Positions 1-7,729 of a stretch of 16,612 nucleotides of DNA are shown in pieces. Source of the DNA: Aquirhabdus sp. (lineage in GTDB: Bacteria; Pseudomonadota; Gammaproteobacteria; Pseudomonadales; Moraxellaceae); NCBI GenBank assembly GCA_030150135.1, contig JASLGO010000159.1, positions 1 through 16,612 of the forward strand, given 5' to 3'. The stretch's first letter is position 1. Every line of letters begins with the position of its first letter. The notes below the pieces were generated by a model. That model did not search any database, was not told the origin of the DNA, and worked only from the letters and a program-made list of their open reading frames with translations. Both the position numbers and the translations under genes were made by a program.

Positions 1-144
1 AAGACTCATCTTGTCCGCACTACAAAAGCACGTCACTTTATATCAAAAACATCAATCAGACGATATAGCATATCTGTTGTTTTTTCCGATTGATGATGGA
101 ATTTTTTGCTAGTGAAATGACATTTTTGGCGAGTGTCCGATGAA
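1..144. other. Gene-free left edge
   Basis: No credible gene, terminator or repeat is visible in this AT-rich stretch downstream of the metallopeptidase gene. A short GATAT-AGC-ATATC inverted repeat near 61-73 is too small to call. Confidence 0.4.
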
Positions 145-888
145 CTACTCATTCCACCACGATGGCAAAACAATATGCTTGAGTGCTTGGCGATGTGATT
201 TAAATGCAGGATCGACCGCATACATTTCTGCCCAGAAATACGGAGAATGGTTAAATTCACGCGTATGGCATAACTCATGAAGCAAAACATAATCTAATAA
301 TTCAGGCGTCAACAGAATCAATGATGCATTCAGATTAATCTTACCCAATCGCGAACAACTGCCCCATCGTGTTCTGGCATGTCGAACTGTGCAACCTGTA
401 TATGTGAATTGATGCTGCGCCGCGAGTTCGGCGAGACGTATTGGCAAATAAGACTGCGCTTTATTTTTGACCCATTTTCGTAAATGCTCGTTTTTATTGA
501 TCTCAGGAATGCGTAGCATTTGTCCGGCTTCCTTCACCCGTACAAAATCACTAGAGACATCAATCTGCCATGTGGCTTGATAAACAGGCAGATGAATTTG
601 AGTATCAGATATGGGTTTAATCGCTAGATGTGGATTTTGAGCTAACTCTGCATCACGTTGTAATTTACGTTGTTGAAGTTTGTGCCACTGCTCTTTGAGC
701 CAAGCATCTGTTTCTCGGAGGAAACGATCAGTCGTTGCTTGAGATGTTCGCGGCGGAATCGTCACCCATACACGGTCGGCTTTTAAGGTCAGACGTAATC
801 GTTTGGCGCGTGGATTGACGCGCCATTCAATTTCAGGAAGTGGCGCTAAAGAAGAATCTGACAAAGGAATATCAGCAAGAACCGTCAT
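145..888 (-). CDS. YgjP-like (DUF45/WLM) zinc metallopeptidase
   Basis: A predicted cytoplasmic zinc-dependent metallopeptidase of 247 residues, the usual size for the YgjP/SprT-like DUF45 family. The C-terminal third holds the family signature: RTRWGSCS (about 172-179), then HELCH with zinc ligands H204 and H208 and catalytic E205, then NHSPYFW, where H214 is the likely third ligand. The N-terminal part is a basic beta-rich segment typical of the family (VNPRAKRLRLTLK). There is no signal peptide or membrane segment. The ATG at 888 follows an AAAGGGAT-type ribosome site. It lies 43 bases after rpiA on the same strand, so co-transcription is likely. The physiological substrate of this family is poorly known; the enzyme class is secure, the role is not. 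Confidence 0.88.
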   Translation of the reverse strand: MTVLADIPLSDSSLAPLPEIEWRVNPRAKRLRLTLKADRVWVTIPPRTSQATTDRFLRETDAWLKEQWHKLQQRKLQRDAELAQNPHLAIKPISDTQIHLPVYQATWQIDVSSDFVRVKEAGQMLRIPEINKNEHLRKWVKNKAQSYLPIRLAELAAQHQFTYTGCTVRHARTRWGSCSRLGKINLNASLILLTPELLDYVLLHELCHTREFNHSPYFWAEMYAVDPAFKSHRQALKHIVLPSWWNE

Positions 889-931
889 TCTTGAGAATCC
901 CTTTGCGTCATTTGCATATGCTTAATTTACA

Positions 932-1606
932 TCAAATCTGACGCGTGACTTCACGCACGCCATTTGGACCAGCGAGCAGCGCCAAATCAGCACCTTGACG
1001 TGCAAACAGACCATTACACACCACGCCTGCGATGTTATTGAGCTCTTGTTCTAGTGCAATTGCGTCGAGAATATTCAGATTATGAGTATCAAGAATTAGA
1101 TTGCCATTATCCGTGACAAAACCTTGGCGATATGCAGGAGAACCGCCGAGTGAAACCAGCTTGCGACCGACCGCTGAACGTGCCATTGGAATCACTTCGA
1201 TCGGCAATGGAAACGCACGTCCTAATTGTTCAACCCACTTCGATTCATCTGCAATACAGATAAAGCGTTTAGCAACCGATGCAACAATCTTTTCACGCGT
1301 AAGCGCGCCGCCACCGCCTTTAATCATGTGCAAGTGACGATCGATTTCATCTGCACCATCAATATAGATATCTAAGCTACTGACTTGATTCAGCTCGACA
1401 ACTTCGATACCAACTGCTTTTAAGCGATCTTCCGTTGCTTTCGAACTCGCAACTGCACCCGCCAGTTTTAATTGAGGTAATAAATCAATCAAAAAATTGA
1501 CAGTACTTCCCGTACCCACACCGATCACGCCACCTTTCGGAATATGTGCCAATGCCGCTTGGGCAACTGCTTGTTTTAATTGATCCTGACTACTCAATAC
1601 TGCCAT
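932..1606 (-). CDS. rpiA: Ribose-5-phosphate isomerase A
   Basis: Interconverts ribulose 5-phosphate and ribose 5-phosphate in the non-oxidative pentose phosphate pathway, in the cytoplasm. The 224-residue product closely follows E. coli RpiA (219 residues). Visible landmarks are the phosphate loop GVGTGST (29-35), DGADEID (83-89), and KGGGGALTREK (96-106), which supplies the catalytic Glu (E105) and Lys (K96); D83 and D86 match the E. coli active-site aspartates. A TTG codon at 1624 would add six residues, but the ATG at 1606 fits the family length and has a GACGAG ribosome site nine bases upstream. It follows the response regulator gene by about 108 bases, in which I see no clear terminator, and precedes the YgjP-like gene. 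Identification is firm. Confidence 0.97.
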   Translation of the reverse strand: MAVLSSQDQLKQAVAQAALAHIPKGGVIGVGTGSTVNFLIDLLPQLKLAGAVASSKATEDRLKAVGIEVVELNQVSSLDIYIDGADEIDRHLHMIKGGGGALTREKIVASVAKRFICIADESKWVEQLGRAFPLPIEVIPMARSAVGRKLVSLGGSPAYRQGFVTDNGNLILDTHNLNILDAIALEQELNNIAGVVCNGLFARQGADLALLAGPNGVREVTRQI

Positions 1607-1714
1607 ACAAATGCACTCGTCCAAATATTAAAGAGACTAAAATAAATTGGCGCTAGTTTATCGTACTTCCCTATATCAAGCGTAGCAGTTTGTTCAGCAA
1701 TCCAGAGCGGATCA

Positions 1715-2680
1715 CTAAATTTTTGCAGGCAAATTACGATTCACTCGAGCACGTAATTGCGCTAAAAACTCAGAGACTTTACTCGTTTCCACTTTTTGAA
1801 TGGGATCGACAGGAGCTTCAACAATTTGTGTTTGTAAGCGCTCTGGCTGCGCTTGAAGCGAACGATGGCGCTCAATTGACGATTCAATATTCCGACCGAG
1901 CAACCCTTTGCGAACAGGTTTTGGCAAATAACGAAATACTTGTGCCTGATTGATTAGCTCAACCAACCGAGAAGTATCTTTAAAATTGGTTAAAACAATC
2001 GTTAATAACTCTGGGTGTTCTTGCTTCAAGGTTTTGATCATTGAACTCAAGTCAACATCACCCAGACTCAGCTCTGTCACCATAATCGCGATAGATTGAC
2101 TCGTCAGGATATTCAGTGCCGACCCAACATCTTGACTCCAGAACACATCATGCGAAGCACCTAAAATCTCCTTCACGACAAGATAAGTGCTCTCATCACG
2201 ATCAAGAACCAAACATGAAAGGCGTTTATTGACGAGAATTTCTGGCTCTTTGGACAAGACCGAAACAGTATTCAAAAGCGATTCTGGTAGTAATTTTTCG
2301 AGCTTTCCTGCGATATTCGCTGCTTGAGCAATGGTATCTCGCAGTTCTTTTGGCCCCCACGGTTTATTGATATAACGGAAGATTTCCCCATCATTCAACG
2401 CATCCAACGCTGCGTCAGCATCAGAATATCCCGTTAATAAAATCCGTATCGTATCTGGCGCAATATCACGCGCCTGGCGCAGTAACTCTGTGCCCGTCAT
2501 AATCGGCATACGCTGATCAGAAATAATGACGTGAATGTTTTCTTGACGCAAAATTTTGAGCGCCTCATGACCATCACTGGTTGCAAAAATCTGATACTGA
2601 GTGCGTAGTAACATACTCAATGAACGCAAAATTCGCTCTTCATCATCCACTAATAAAATCTTCGGCTTATCACTCATCAT
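1715..2680 (-). CDS. Output-less response regulator with two receiver domains
   Basis: A 321-residue soluble signalling protein. Receiver 1 (about 6-125) is complete: acidic D12/D13, phospho-acceptor D55 in ISDQRMP, T83 in LLTGYSD and K106 in NKPW, of the type common in RpfG-like regulators. Receiver 2 (about 154-265) begins CLVLDRDE and keeps T231 and K254 (LPKPV), but the acceptor position reads VTELSLG, giving E203 where Asp is expected. After about residue 270 there is only a short polar tail with no DNA-binding, HD-GYP, GGDEF or PP2C domain. The gene begins 54 bases after the CBS histidine kinase and is surely its partner. Receiver 1 probably takes phosphate; receiver 2 probably cannot do so normally and may act as a docking or fixed-state domain (inference). 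The target is unknown. Confidence 0.88.
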   Translation of the reverse strand: MMSDKPKILLVDDEERILRSLSMLLRTQYQIFATSDGHEALKILRQENIHVIISDQRMPIMTGTELLRQARDIAPDTIRILLTGYSDADAALDALNDGEIFRYINKPWGPKELRDTIAQAANIAGKLEKLLPESLLNTVSVLSKEPEILVNKRLSCLVLDRDESTYLVVKEILGASHDVFWSQDVGSALNILTSQSIAIMVTELSLGDVDLSSMIKTLKQEHPELLTIVLTNFKDTSRLVELINQAQVFRYLPKPVRKGLLGRNIESSIERHRSLQAQPERLQTQIVEAPVDPIQKVETSKVSEFLAQLRARVNRNLPAKI

Positions 2681-2734
2681 TTTTCTCCAATCGAATTCCT
2701 GCCTACAAACCTCAACTCATTTGCAGGTTGAATG

Positions 2735-4054
2735 TTATGCTTCGACTAAAACAGCTTGCGTTGTTTTTACAGCTTGACGTTGGCGTGGTAATGAAATGCC
2801 AAATCGCGTCCCACGTCCCACTTCTGATGCGACGCGAATACGACCACCATGTTGCTCAATAATTTGGAATGAAATAGACAACCCCAGCCCCGTTCCCTCA
2901 CCCACAGGTTTGGTCGTAAAGAATGGATCAAAAATTTTAGCAACGACTTCAGGCGGCATGCCCTTACCTGTGTCTTGTACGGAAATATAAACATTGGTCT
3001 CATCGGCCCAAGTTTTGACCAAAATCTTTCCTTCACCTTCAATCGCTTGAGAAGCATTGGTGAATAGATTCAATAACACTTGATTAATCTGTGAAGGCGC
3101 ACAAGCGATCTTTGGAATATTGCCAAGCTGTTTAATGACTTCTATACGATGTTTTAATGTATTTTTAGCAATCAACAAGGATGAATTTACACACTCATTG
3201 ATCGACACACTATCCGTCATCGCTTGATCTAGACGACTAAAATTTTTCAGACCAACAACCAACTCATTGATTTGCTCCAAACCATACATCGTGTCATTAA
3301 ACATGGCTGAAATATCATCAAATAACAGATCAGGCTGGATCTCATTCTGTAGATCATCCAGCTCTGCTAGCTTCTCAGCAATTGCAACATCATTGCTATC
3401 TGGCGATAGAATCACATCAATCAGTTCACGATGCGACGAGTGCATCTGATGCAATTGAGTCATGAACTCTTGAACCATTTCAACGTTGTTTTTGACATAG
3501 CCGAGTGGCGTATTAATTTCATGCGCAACGCCAGCCACCATCTGACCGAGCGATGCCATTTTTTCGGATTGCACCAACTGGGCTTGTGATGATTTCAATT
3601 CGCGATACGCGTTTGACAGTTCACGTGTATTTTTAGCCACTTGCTCTTCCATCGCACTCAGCAGCGCAATGACTGAACCCAAACCCAGATATTGTCCATT
3701 TTCAGTAATAACAAAATCTTCAGTTAAAGGTGAGCGAATTTTTGCAGAAATATAATTGGCAGCTTCAGCGACGGGTGTGTTCACATCAACTGATAAAAAA
3801 CTACGCGCCATAAAATTTGCAACAGGTTTACGTCCAAACAGCTCACGACCAAAGTTTTTCATAAAAATGCCGTGAAGCTGATGACGCGTAATGACACCAA
3901 CGGGAATACCTTCATGGACAATCGGGACAGACAAAATGGCTTCATACTCTGGCAATAGTAATTGTGCAGCAATTTCATTGACCGAATCCGTCGGCGAAAA
4001 TGCAGGAATATGAAGCGCTAACGAATAAATATCCGTTGTTGAGTTTTCTTTCAT
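2735..4054 (-). CDS. Soluble CBS-domain sensor histidine kinase
   Basis: A cytoplasmic histidine kinase with no membrane segment. Numbered from the ATG at 4054 (439 residues), an N-terminal CBS pair occupies about 12-132 (VPIVHEGIPVGVIT, then FGRKPVANFM and FVITENGQYLGLGSV). A helical, probably coiled-coil linker (about 133-168) leads to a HisKA domain with H178 in AHEINTPLG. The ATPase domain has the N box (N329/N333), DTGKGM (D361), FDPFFTTK and GTGLGL (387-392). CBS pairs usually bind adenine nucleotides or similar ligands, so the input may be an internal energy or nucleotide signal (inference). A GTG at 4096 could extend the protein by 14 residues; neither start has a strong ribosome site and I prefer the ATG. 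It forms an operon with the tandem-receiver regulator downstream. Confidence 0.88.
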   Translation of the reverse strand: MKENSTTDIYSLALHIPAFSPTDSVNEIAAQLLLPEYEAILSVPIVHEGIPVGVITRHQLHGIFMKNFGRELFGRKPVANFMARSFLSVDVNTPVAEAANYISAKIRSPLTEDFVITENGQYLGLGSVIALLSAMEEQVAKNTRELSNAYRELKSSQAQLVQSEKMASLGQMVAGVAHEINTPLGYVKNNVEMVQEFMTQLHQMHSSHRELIDVILSPDSNDVAIAEKLAELDDLQNEIQPDLLFDDISAMFNDTMYGLEQINELVVGLKNFSRLDQAMTDSVSINECVNSSLLIAKNTLKHRIEVIKQLGNIPKIACAPSQINQVLLNLFTNASQAIEGEGKILVKTWADETNVYISVQDTGKGMPPEVVAKIFDPFFTTKPVGEGTGLGLSISFQIIEQHGGRIRVASEVGRGTRFGISLPRQRQAVKTTQAVLVEA

Positions 4055-4369
4055 GATATTCACATTCCATTTTGCCAAAATATATTGCCCATTCACTGGA
4101 TCGCCATAAATTCACGATATTCGCCAGTAAACGCGCTTGTTGCCTATGTTTCTATCGATTTCACGGTTGAATTGGAGAGACCTCAAGACACAAAATAAAA
4201 TGTGAATCATCATGAATAACCAGCATTACTCATAAAAATTCAAATTATTCTGTTCTTTGGGGTTAATAAATGTAGAGAAATCGAAAAACTGCTTAGGGCT
4301 TTTAGACTAATGACAAAAGATGACAGAACTGTGAAAAACACATTTTTTTTAAGATTATTTTTTAAATAT

Positions 4370-4392
4370 AAACAATTGTTTAACATTTAAAC
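4370..4392. repeat. Overlapping AT-rich palindromes
   Basis: AAACAATTGTTT (4370-4381) is a perfect 12-bp palindrome. Its right half also forms a second inverted repeat, GTTTAA-CAT-TTAAAC (4378-4392). Such nested symmetry in a gap between genes could be a protein-binding site, but the AT-rich context makes chance symmetry more likely than elsewhere. No regulator is assigned. Confidence 0.4.
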
Positions 4393-4474
4393 AAACCATG
4401 TGTGATTATCACTAAAAATGGTTCGCCTATGCTTTTTGTTATTCGCAATACACCTTGTACACAACCAGAAACCT

Positions 4475-4512
4475 CTTATTCAGTCCATCAATATCAATCT
4501 GGACTGAATAAG
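4475..4512 (-). terminator. Hairpin downstream of hemE
   Basis: CTTATTCAGTCC (4475-4486) and GGACTGAATAAG (4501-4512) form a perfect 12-bp stem around a 14-base loop, 21 bases beyond the hemE stop. There is no clean T run on the minus strand after it, so it may be a weak terminator or a 3'-end stabilising hairpin. Confidence 0.5.
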
Positions 4513-4533
4513 AAAGCGAGACATCAACGCCGA

Positions 4534-5649
4534 TTATTTAAAATAAGGCTCACTCAACTCATGCACCGCATCGACAAAAACGCCTGCATGCGCTGGATCA
4601 ACCCATTGAGTAATGCCATGACCGAGATTAGCCACATAACCTGTTTTGCTGGCATCGGTACGATAGACATCTGACAGCATCGCTGTAACCGATTTGCGAA
4701 TCTGTTCGGGTGAACCATACAACGTACTTGGATCAAGGTTACCTTGCAGCGCAAAGCGTCCAGCAGCGAGATGACGTGCATCGGCAAGCGATGTGGTCCA
4801 ATCAAGTCCAAACGCATCGGCGCCACTTGTCGCCATCTGCGAAATCCACTGACCACCACCTTTGGTAAATAAAATCACTGGCACACGTCGACCATGATGC
4901 TCACGAATCAGTCCTGCAACAATTTTATTCATATATGCCAGCGAGAACTCGACATATTCACGATGGGCAAGCGCACCACCCCAACTATCAAAAATCTGTA
5001 CTACTTGCGCACCAGCAACAATCTGTGCATTGAGATAGTCCGTCACTGCAACGGCTAACTTATCTAACAAAGCATGAAGCAACTCTGGGGAACGATAAAG
5101 CATTTCCTTGGTATGGCGAAATTCACGCGAACTGCCACCTTCGACCATATATGTTGCAAGCGTCCAAGGGCTACCAGAAAAACCTATCAACGGAACGCTG
5201 CCGCCCAATGCAGAACGAATCGTGCTGACCGCACGCATCACATAATCGAGAGAATCATTCGGATCAATCTTTGGTAATGCAGCGATCTCAGATTCTGTAC
5301 GCACTGTTTTTTTAAATTTTGGGCCTTCCCCTTCTTCAAAGTACAAACCTAAGCCCATCGCATCAGGCACAGTCAGAATATCACTAAACAAAATTGCTGC
5401 ATCTAAAGCAAAACGACGCAGAGGTTGCAACGTCACTTCACAAGCTAATTCAGTATTTTTGCACAATGATAAAAAATCACCCGCCTGACTACGTGTTGCC
5501 TTATATTCAGGTAAATAACGCCCCGCCTGCCGCATCATCCAGACAGGCGTCGTATCCACAGGCTGACGCAACAATGCGCGAATAAAGCGATCATTCTTTA
5601 ACTCAGGGAAAACAAGCCCAGATTTAGACTGCGAATTTACATCACTCAT
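4534..5649 (-). CDS. hemE: Uroporphyrinogen decarboxylase
   Basis: Removes the four acetate carboxyl groups of uroporphyrinogen III to give coproporphyrinogen III in haem synthesis; cytoplasmic and cofactor-free. The 371-residue product follows E. coli HemE (354 residues) nearly end to end: ELKNDRFIRALLRQP, MMRQAGRYLPEYK (substrate-binding Arg), ILFSDIL (the essential Asp), GFSGSPWTLATYMVEGG (Tyr), FDSWGG (Ser) and NLGHGI (His). It has about 16 extra N-terminal polar residues. Adjacent ATG codons lie at 5652 and 5649, and a TTG at 5661 is also in frame; a GAG ribosome site sits seven bases before the 5649 ATG, so I choose that one. It follows the TPR glycosyltransferase gene by 93 bases, which could hold its own promoter. 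Firm identification. Confidence 0.97.
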   Translation of the reverse strand: MSDVNSQSKSGLVFPELKNDRFIRALLRQPVDTTPVWMMRQAGRYLPEYKATRSQAGDFLSLCKNTELACEVTLQPLRRFALDAAILFSDILTVPDAMGLGLYFEEGEGPKFKKTVRTESEIAALPKIDPNDSLDYVMRAVSTIRSALGGSVPLIGFSGSPWTLATYMVEGGSSREFRHTKEMLYRSPELLHALLDKLAVAVTDYLNAQIVAGAQVVQIFDSWGGALAHREYVEFSLAYMNKIVAGLIREHHGRRVPVILFTKGGGQWISQMATSGADAFGLDWTTSLADARHLAAGRFALQGNLDPSTLYGSPEQIRKSVTAMLSDVYRTDASKTGYVANLGHGITQWVDPAHAGVFVDAVHELSEPYFK

Positions 5650-5742
5650 CATTACGCTCAACTATTAACTTTTCAAAAAATATACTACAGAATTTTCCAC
5701 CATTAATCTTGTCGATTCAGGTGAGTAAAATCAGCACTCTTT

Positions 5743-7665
5743 TTACACTTTGCTTTCACATTTCTTTTGCCACATTGCCAACATCGCTGCAACAAAGTCC
5801 TGTGCAAATTGTTTCTCATTAAAGACGGGGGTCTGCCTGACCTGCTCTCGCATTCTCATACGAAGTTGGGAAAGAACAGAATATTGGGAAAACTCTAAAT
5901 TTCCCCACTCAATTGCTTTTTGCACATACTCCTCTTCACTATGTGCAACCCAATCTGGCAATCCTGCGTTCACCAACAACGCCTCACCTTGTCGCCCAAG
6001 CATCCCTGGCATAGCCAACGTCAATGTTGGCACGCCCATCCACAAGGCCTCTGCTGTTGTCGTCCCGCCTGGATAAGGAAAAGTATCCAAGAGAATATCA
6101 ACATCAGCGTACGATGCGAGATAATTTTTTCGATCCATTCCTGCCACAAGAGTGACACGCTGAATGTCAATATTTTCTTGATTGAGCCGTTCAATAAATC
6201 GAGTTTGAATGTGATGATTACCCAATTCTTGCGCTTGAATACGAAGCCTTGCTTGAGGACACGCCGCTAAAATTTTCGCCCAGCACCGTAAAACGCCCTG
6301 ATTTATTTTACGTACATTTTGATAGCAAGCGAATGTCACAGATTGACGATTCAAACACGGTGGCTCACTCACTTCTGGAGCATCGTTCGGCACTGAGAAG
6401 CAATATCGCAACGATGGAAGTCGCCAAATCTTTTCAACAAACCATTTTTCTTCATCGACAGGTACAGAAATTGGATCTGTTAAGACATAATCGATGCTCG
6501 ATAGCCCTGTCGATCCCCAATATCCCAACCAACTCACTTGTATGGGCGCTGGCTTCTGAGCAAATACAGCTAAGCGATTGTCATCGGTATGACCCGATAA
6601 ATCAATTAAAATATCGATCTCATCTTTTTGAATTTGCTGAACAAGTTCTTCATTCGACCAAGATTGAACTTGATGCCATGCCTTAAAAAACAATTTAAGC
6701 GCCTGAGTCGTATGATCTTGTTTACTATTCGTGTAATACGCAATCAAGCTAACCTGTTGATTTAGTAAAGGGTCGAGATTGATCTGGGCTAAAATACTCT
6801 CTAAAAAATACCCAACTGGATGGACGCGGAAATCGCCTGAAACAAAGCCTATTCGTAATGGTTTATGCAAATGACAAGGTTGTTGTTCAACTATACTTGT
6901 TTGATGAAAGAACTCACAACACCTTTGCAAATCACGCTGGTATGCATCCATATCTAATGGATATTGATAGTGTCGCATTGACAATATGCTGCTCATTGCA
7001 CTGAATGAATGAGGATCTTGCTTCAGCACATTTTCATAAGTTTGGTATGCACTGTCGATCAAACTATCATTTTGAAGCACAAATCCTTGATCTCGAACAG
7101 CTCCAGCAAAATACAACATCATTTCCAAGGATTGAGGATTCAGCGTTAATGCATGTTGATAACTGACGATTGCCTGTGAAAAGTTATGGCTATTAGATGC
7201 GGCCAAACCTAATCCGAGGTGCGCAGAAATATTATCTGGTTGAGCAGCAAGAATTCGCTGAAAATATTCCATCGCTTCGGTATAGCGCTGTAACTGAATC
7301 AGTACGACACCAATATTACCCAGATTCATGACATCATTTGGATTCCAGATTTCGATGTCTTTCCACTCTGCTAAAGCCTGCTCATACTCAAACATTTTCA
7401 TCAGCGCTGCTGCATAGATTCCTTTGGCTGAATGATGATATTCGGGATGATTATGAGTTCCTGCAATACATAACTGTGAGATGCGACAAACTTCTTGCCA
7501 CTGACTGTTCTGTAGCGCATTCATTGCTTGGTGTAAATATTGACCTGCTGTCACAACATCAATCGCTTTAGATACAGATTTAGGCGTGATCATTGGCGTA
7601 GTAAACTGAAGTGAAACGGGACGCACGCTACTTTTCTTTTGCTTAAAACCGCTCTTTTTTCCCAT
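5743..7665 (-). CDS. TPR-containing GT41 (SPINDLY/O-GlcNAc-transferase-like) glycosyltransferase
   Basis: A 640-residue cytoplasmic protein. After a basic N-terminus there are about four to five TPR units (roughly 43-76, 80-111, 112-145, 146-179 and a degenerate one to about 222). From 268 to the end comes a GT41 catalytic region: RIGFVSGDF then H282 in VHPVGY (position of the human OGT H498), DLSGHTDDNR (355-364), QVSWLGYWGSTG (376-387), ACYQNVRKI with K453 (position of the UDP-binding Lys), and DTFPYPGGTTTAEALWMG (527-544), the nucleotide-sugar site. Family members move GlcNAc, fucose or other sugars to Ser/Thr of proteins; donor and target cannot be read here. The ATG at 7665 follows AGGAAG at good spacing. 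It sits between miaE and hemE with no flagellin or adhesin gene nearby, so the acceptor is unknown. Confidence 0.9.
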   Translation of the reverse strand: MGKKSGFKQKKSSVRPVSLQFTTPMITPKSVSKAIDVVTAGQYLHQAMNALQNSQWQEVCRISQLCIAGTHNHPEYHHSAKGIYAAALMKMFEYEQALAEWKDIEIWNPNDVMNLGNIGVVLIQLQRYTEAMEYFQRILAAQPDNISAHLGLGLAASNSHNFSQAIVSYQHALTLNPQSLEMMLYFAGAVRDQGFVLQNDSLIDSAYQTYENVLKQDPHSFSAMSSILSMRHYQYPLDMDAYQRDLQRCCEFFHQTSIVEQQPCHLHKPLRIGFVSGDFRVHPVGYFLESILAQINLDPLLNQQVSLIAYYTNSKQDHTTQALKLFFKAWHQVQSWSNEELVQQIQKDEIDILIDLSGHTDDNRLAVFAQKPAPIQVSWLGYWGSTGLSSIDYVLTDPISVPVDEEKWFVEKIWRLPSLRYCFSVPNDAPEVSEPPCLNRQSVTFACYQNVRKINQGVLRCWAKILAACPQARLRIQAQELGNHHIQTRFIERLNQENIDIQRVTLVAGMDRKNYLASYADVDILLDTFPYPGGTTTAEALWMGVPTLTLAMPGMLGRQGEALLVNAGLPDWVAHSEEEYVQKAIEWGNLEFSQYSVLSQLRMRMREQVRQTPVFNEKQFAQDFVAAMLAMWQKKCESKV

Positions 7666-7691
7666 AACACTTCCTAATACGACTCAAAAGC

Positions 7692-7722
7692 ACACGATCA
7701 TTGATCAAATCCATGATCACGT
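7692..7722 (-). terminator. Hairpin downstream of miaE
   Basis: Read on the minus strand, ACGTGATCAT pairs with ATGATCGTGT to give a 10-bp RNA stem with two G-U wobbles and an 11-base loop, followed by GCTTTTG. It starts eight bases beyond the miaE stop and precedes the glycosyltransferase start, so it may terminate or attenuate miaE transcripts. Three GATC sites lie within it. Confidence 0.4.
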
Positions 7723-7729
7723 CAAAAAC

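Larger units (their letters stand above)
4055..4533. other. 479-base AT-rich intergenic region upstream of the kinase gene and downstream of hemE
   Basis: No gene with a believable protein is seen. It should contain the kinase promoter (near 4090-4200) and the end of the hemE transcript. Items inside it are a perfect 12-bp hairpin beside hemE (4475-4512), overlapping palindromes (4370-4392), and on the plus strand a 4-bp TGTG/CACA hairpin followed by eight T residues (4330-4350), which could end a plus-strand small RNA but is too weak to call. Confidence 0.5.

Noticed and set aside
33..290. 85-residue minus-strand frame at the left edge
   Set aside because: It overlaps the metallopeptidase in another frame, lacks family features and reads as a shadow.
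1690..1953. Plus-strand 87-residue frame
   Set aside because: Antisense to the response regulator coding region, which has clear receiver motifs.
4402..4674. Plus-strand 90-residue frame entering hemE
   Set aside because: GTG start with no ribosome site; half of it is antisense to hemE and the protein has no domain-like pattern.
6249..6686. Plus-strand 145-residue frame
   Set aside because: Entirely antisense to the conserved GT41 catalytic region.
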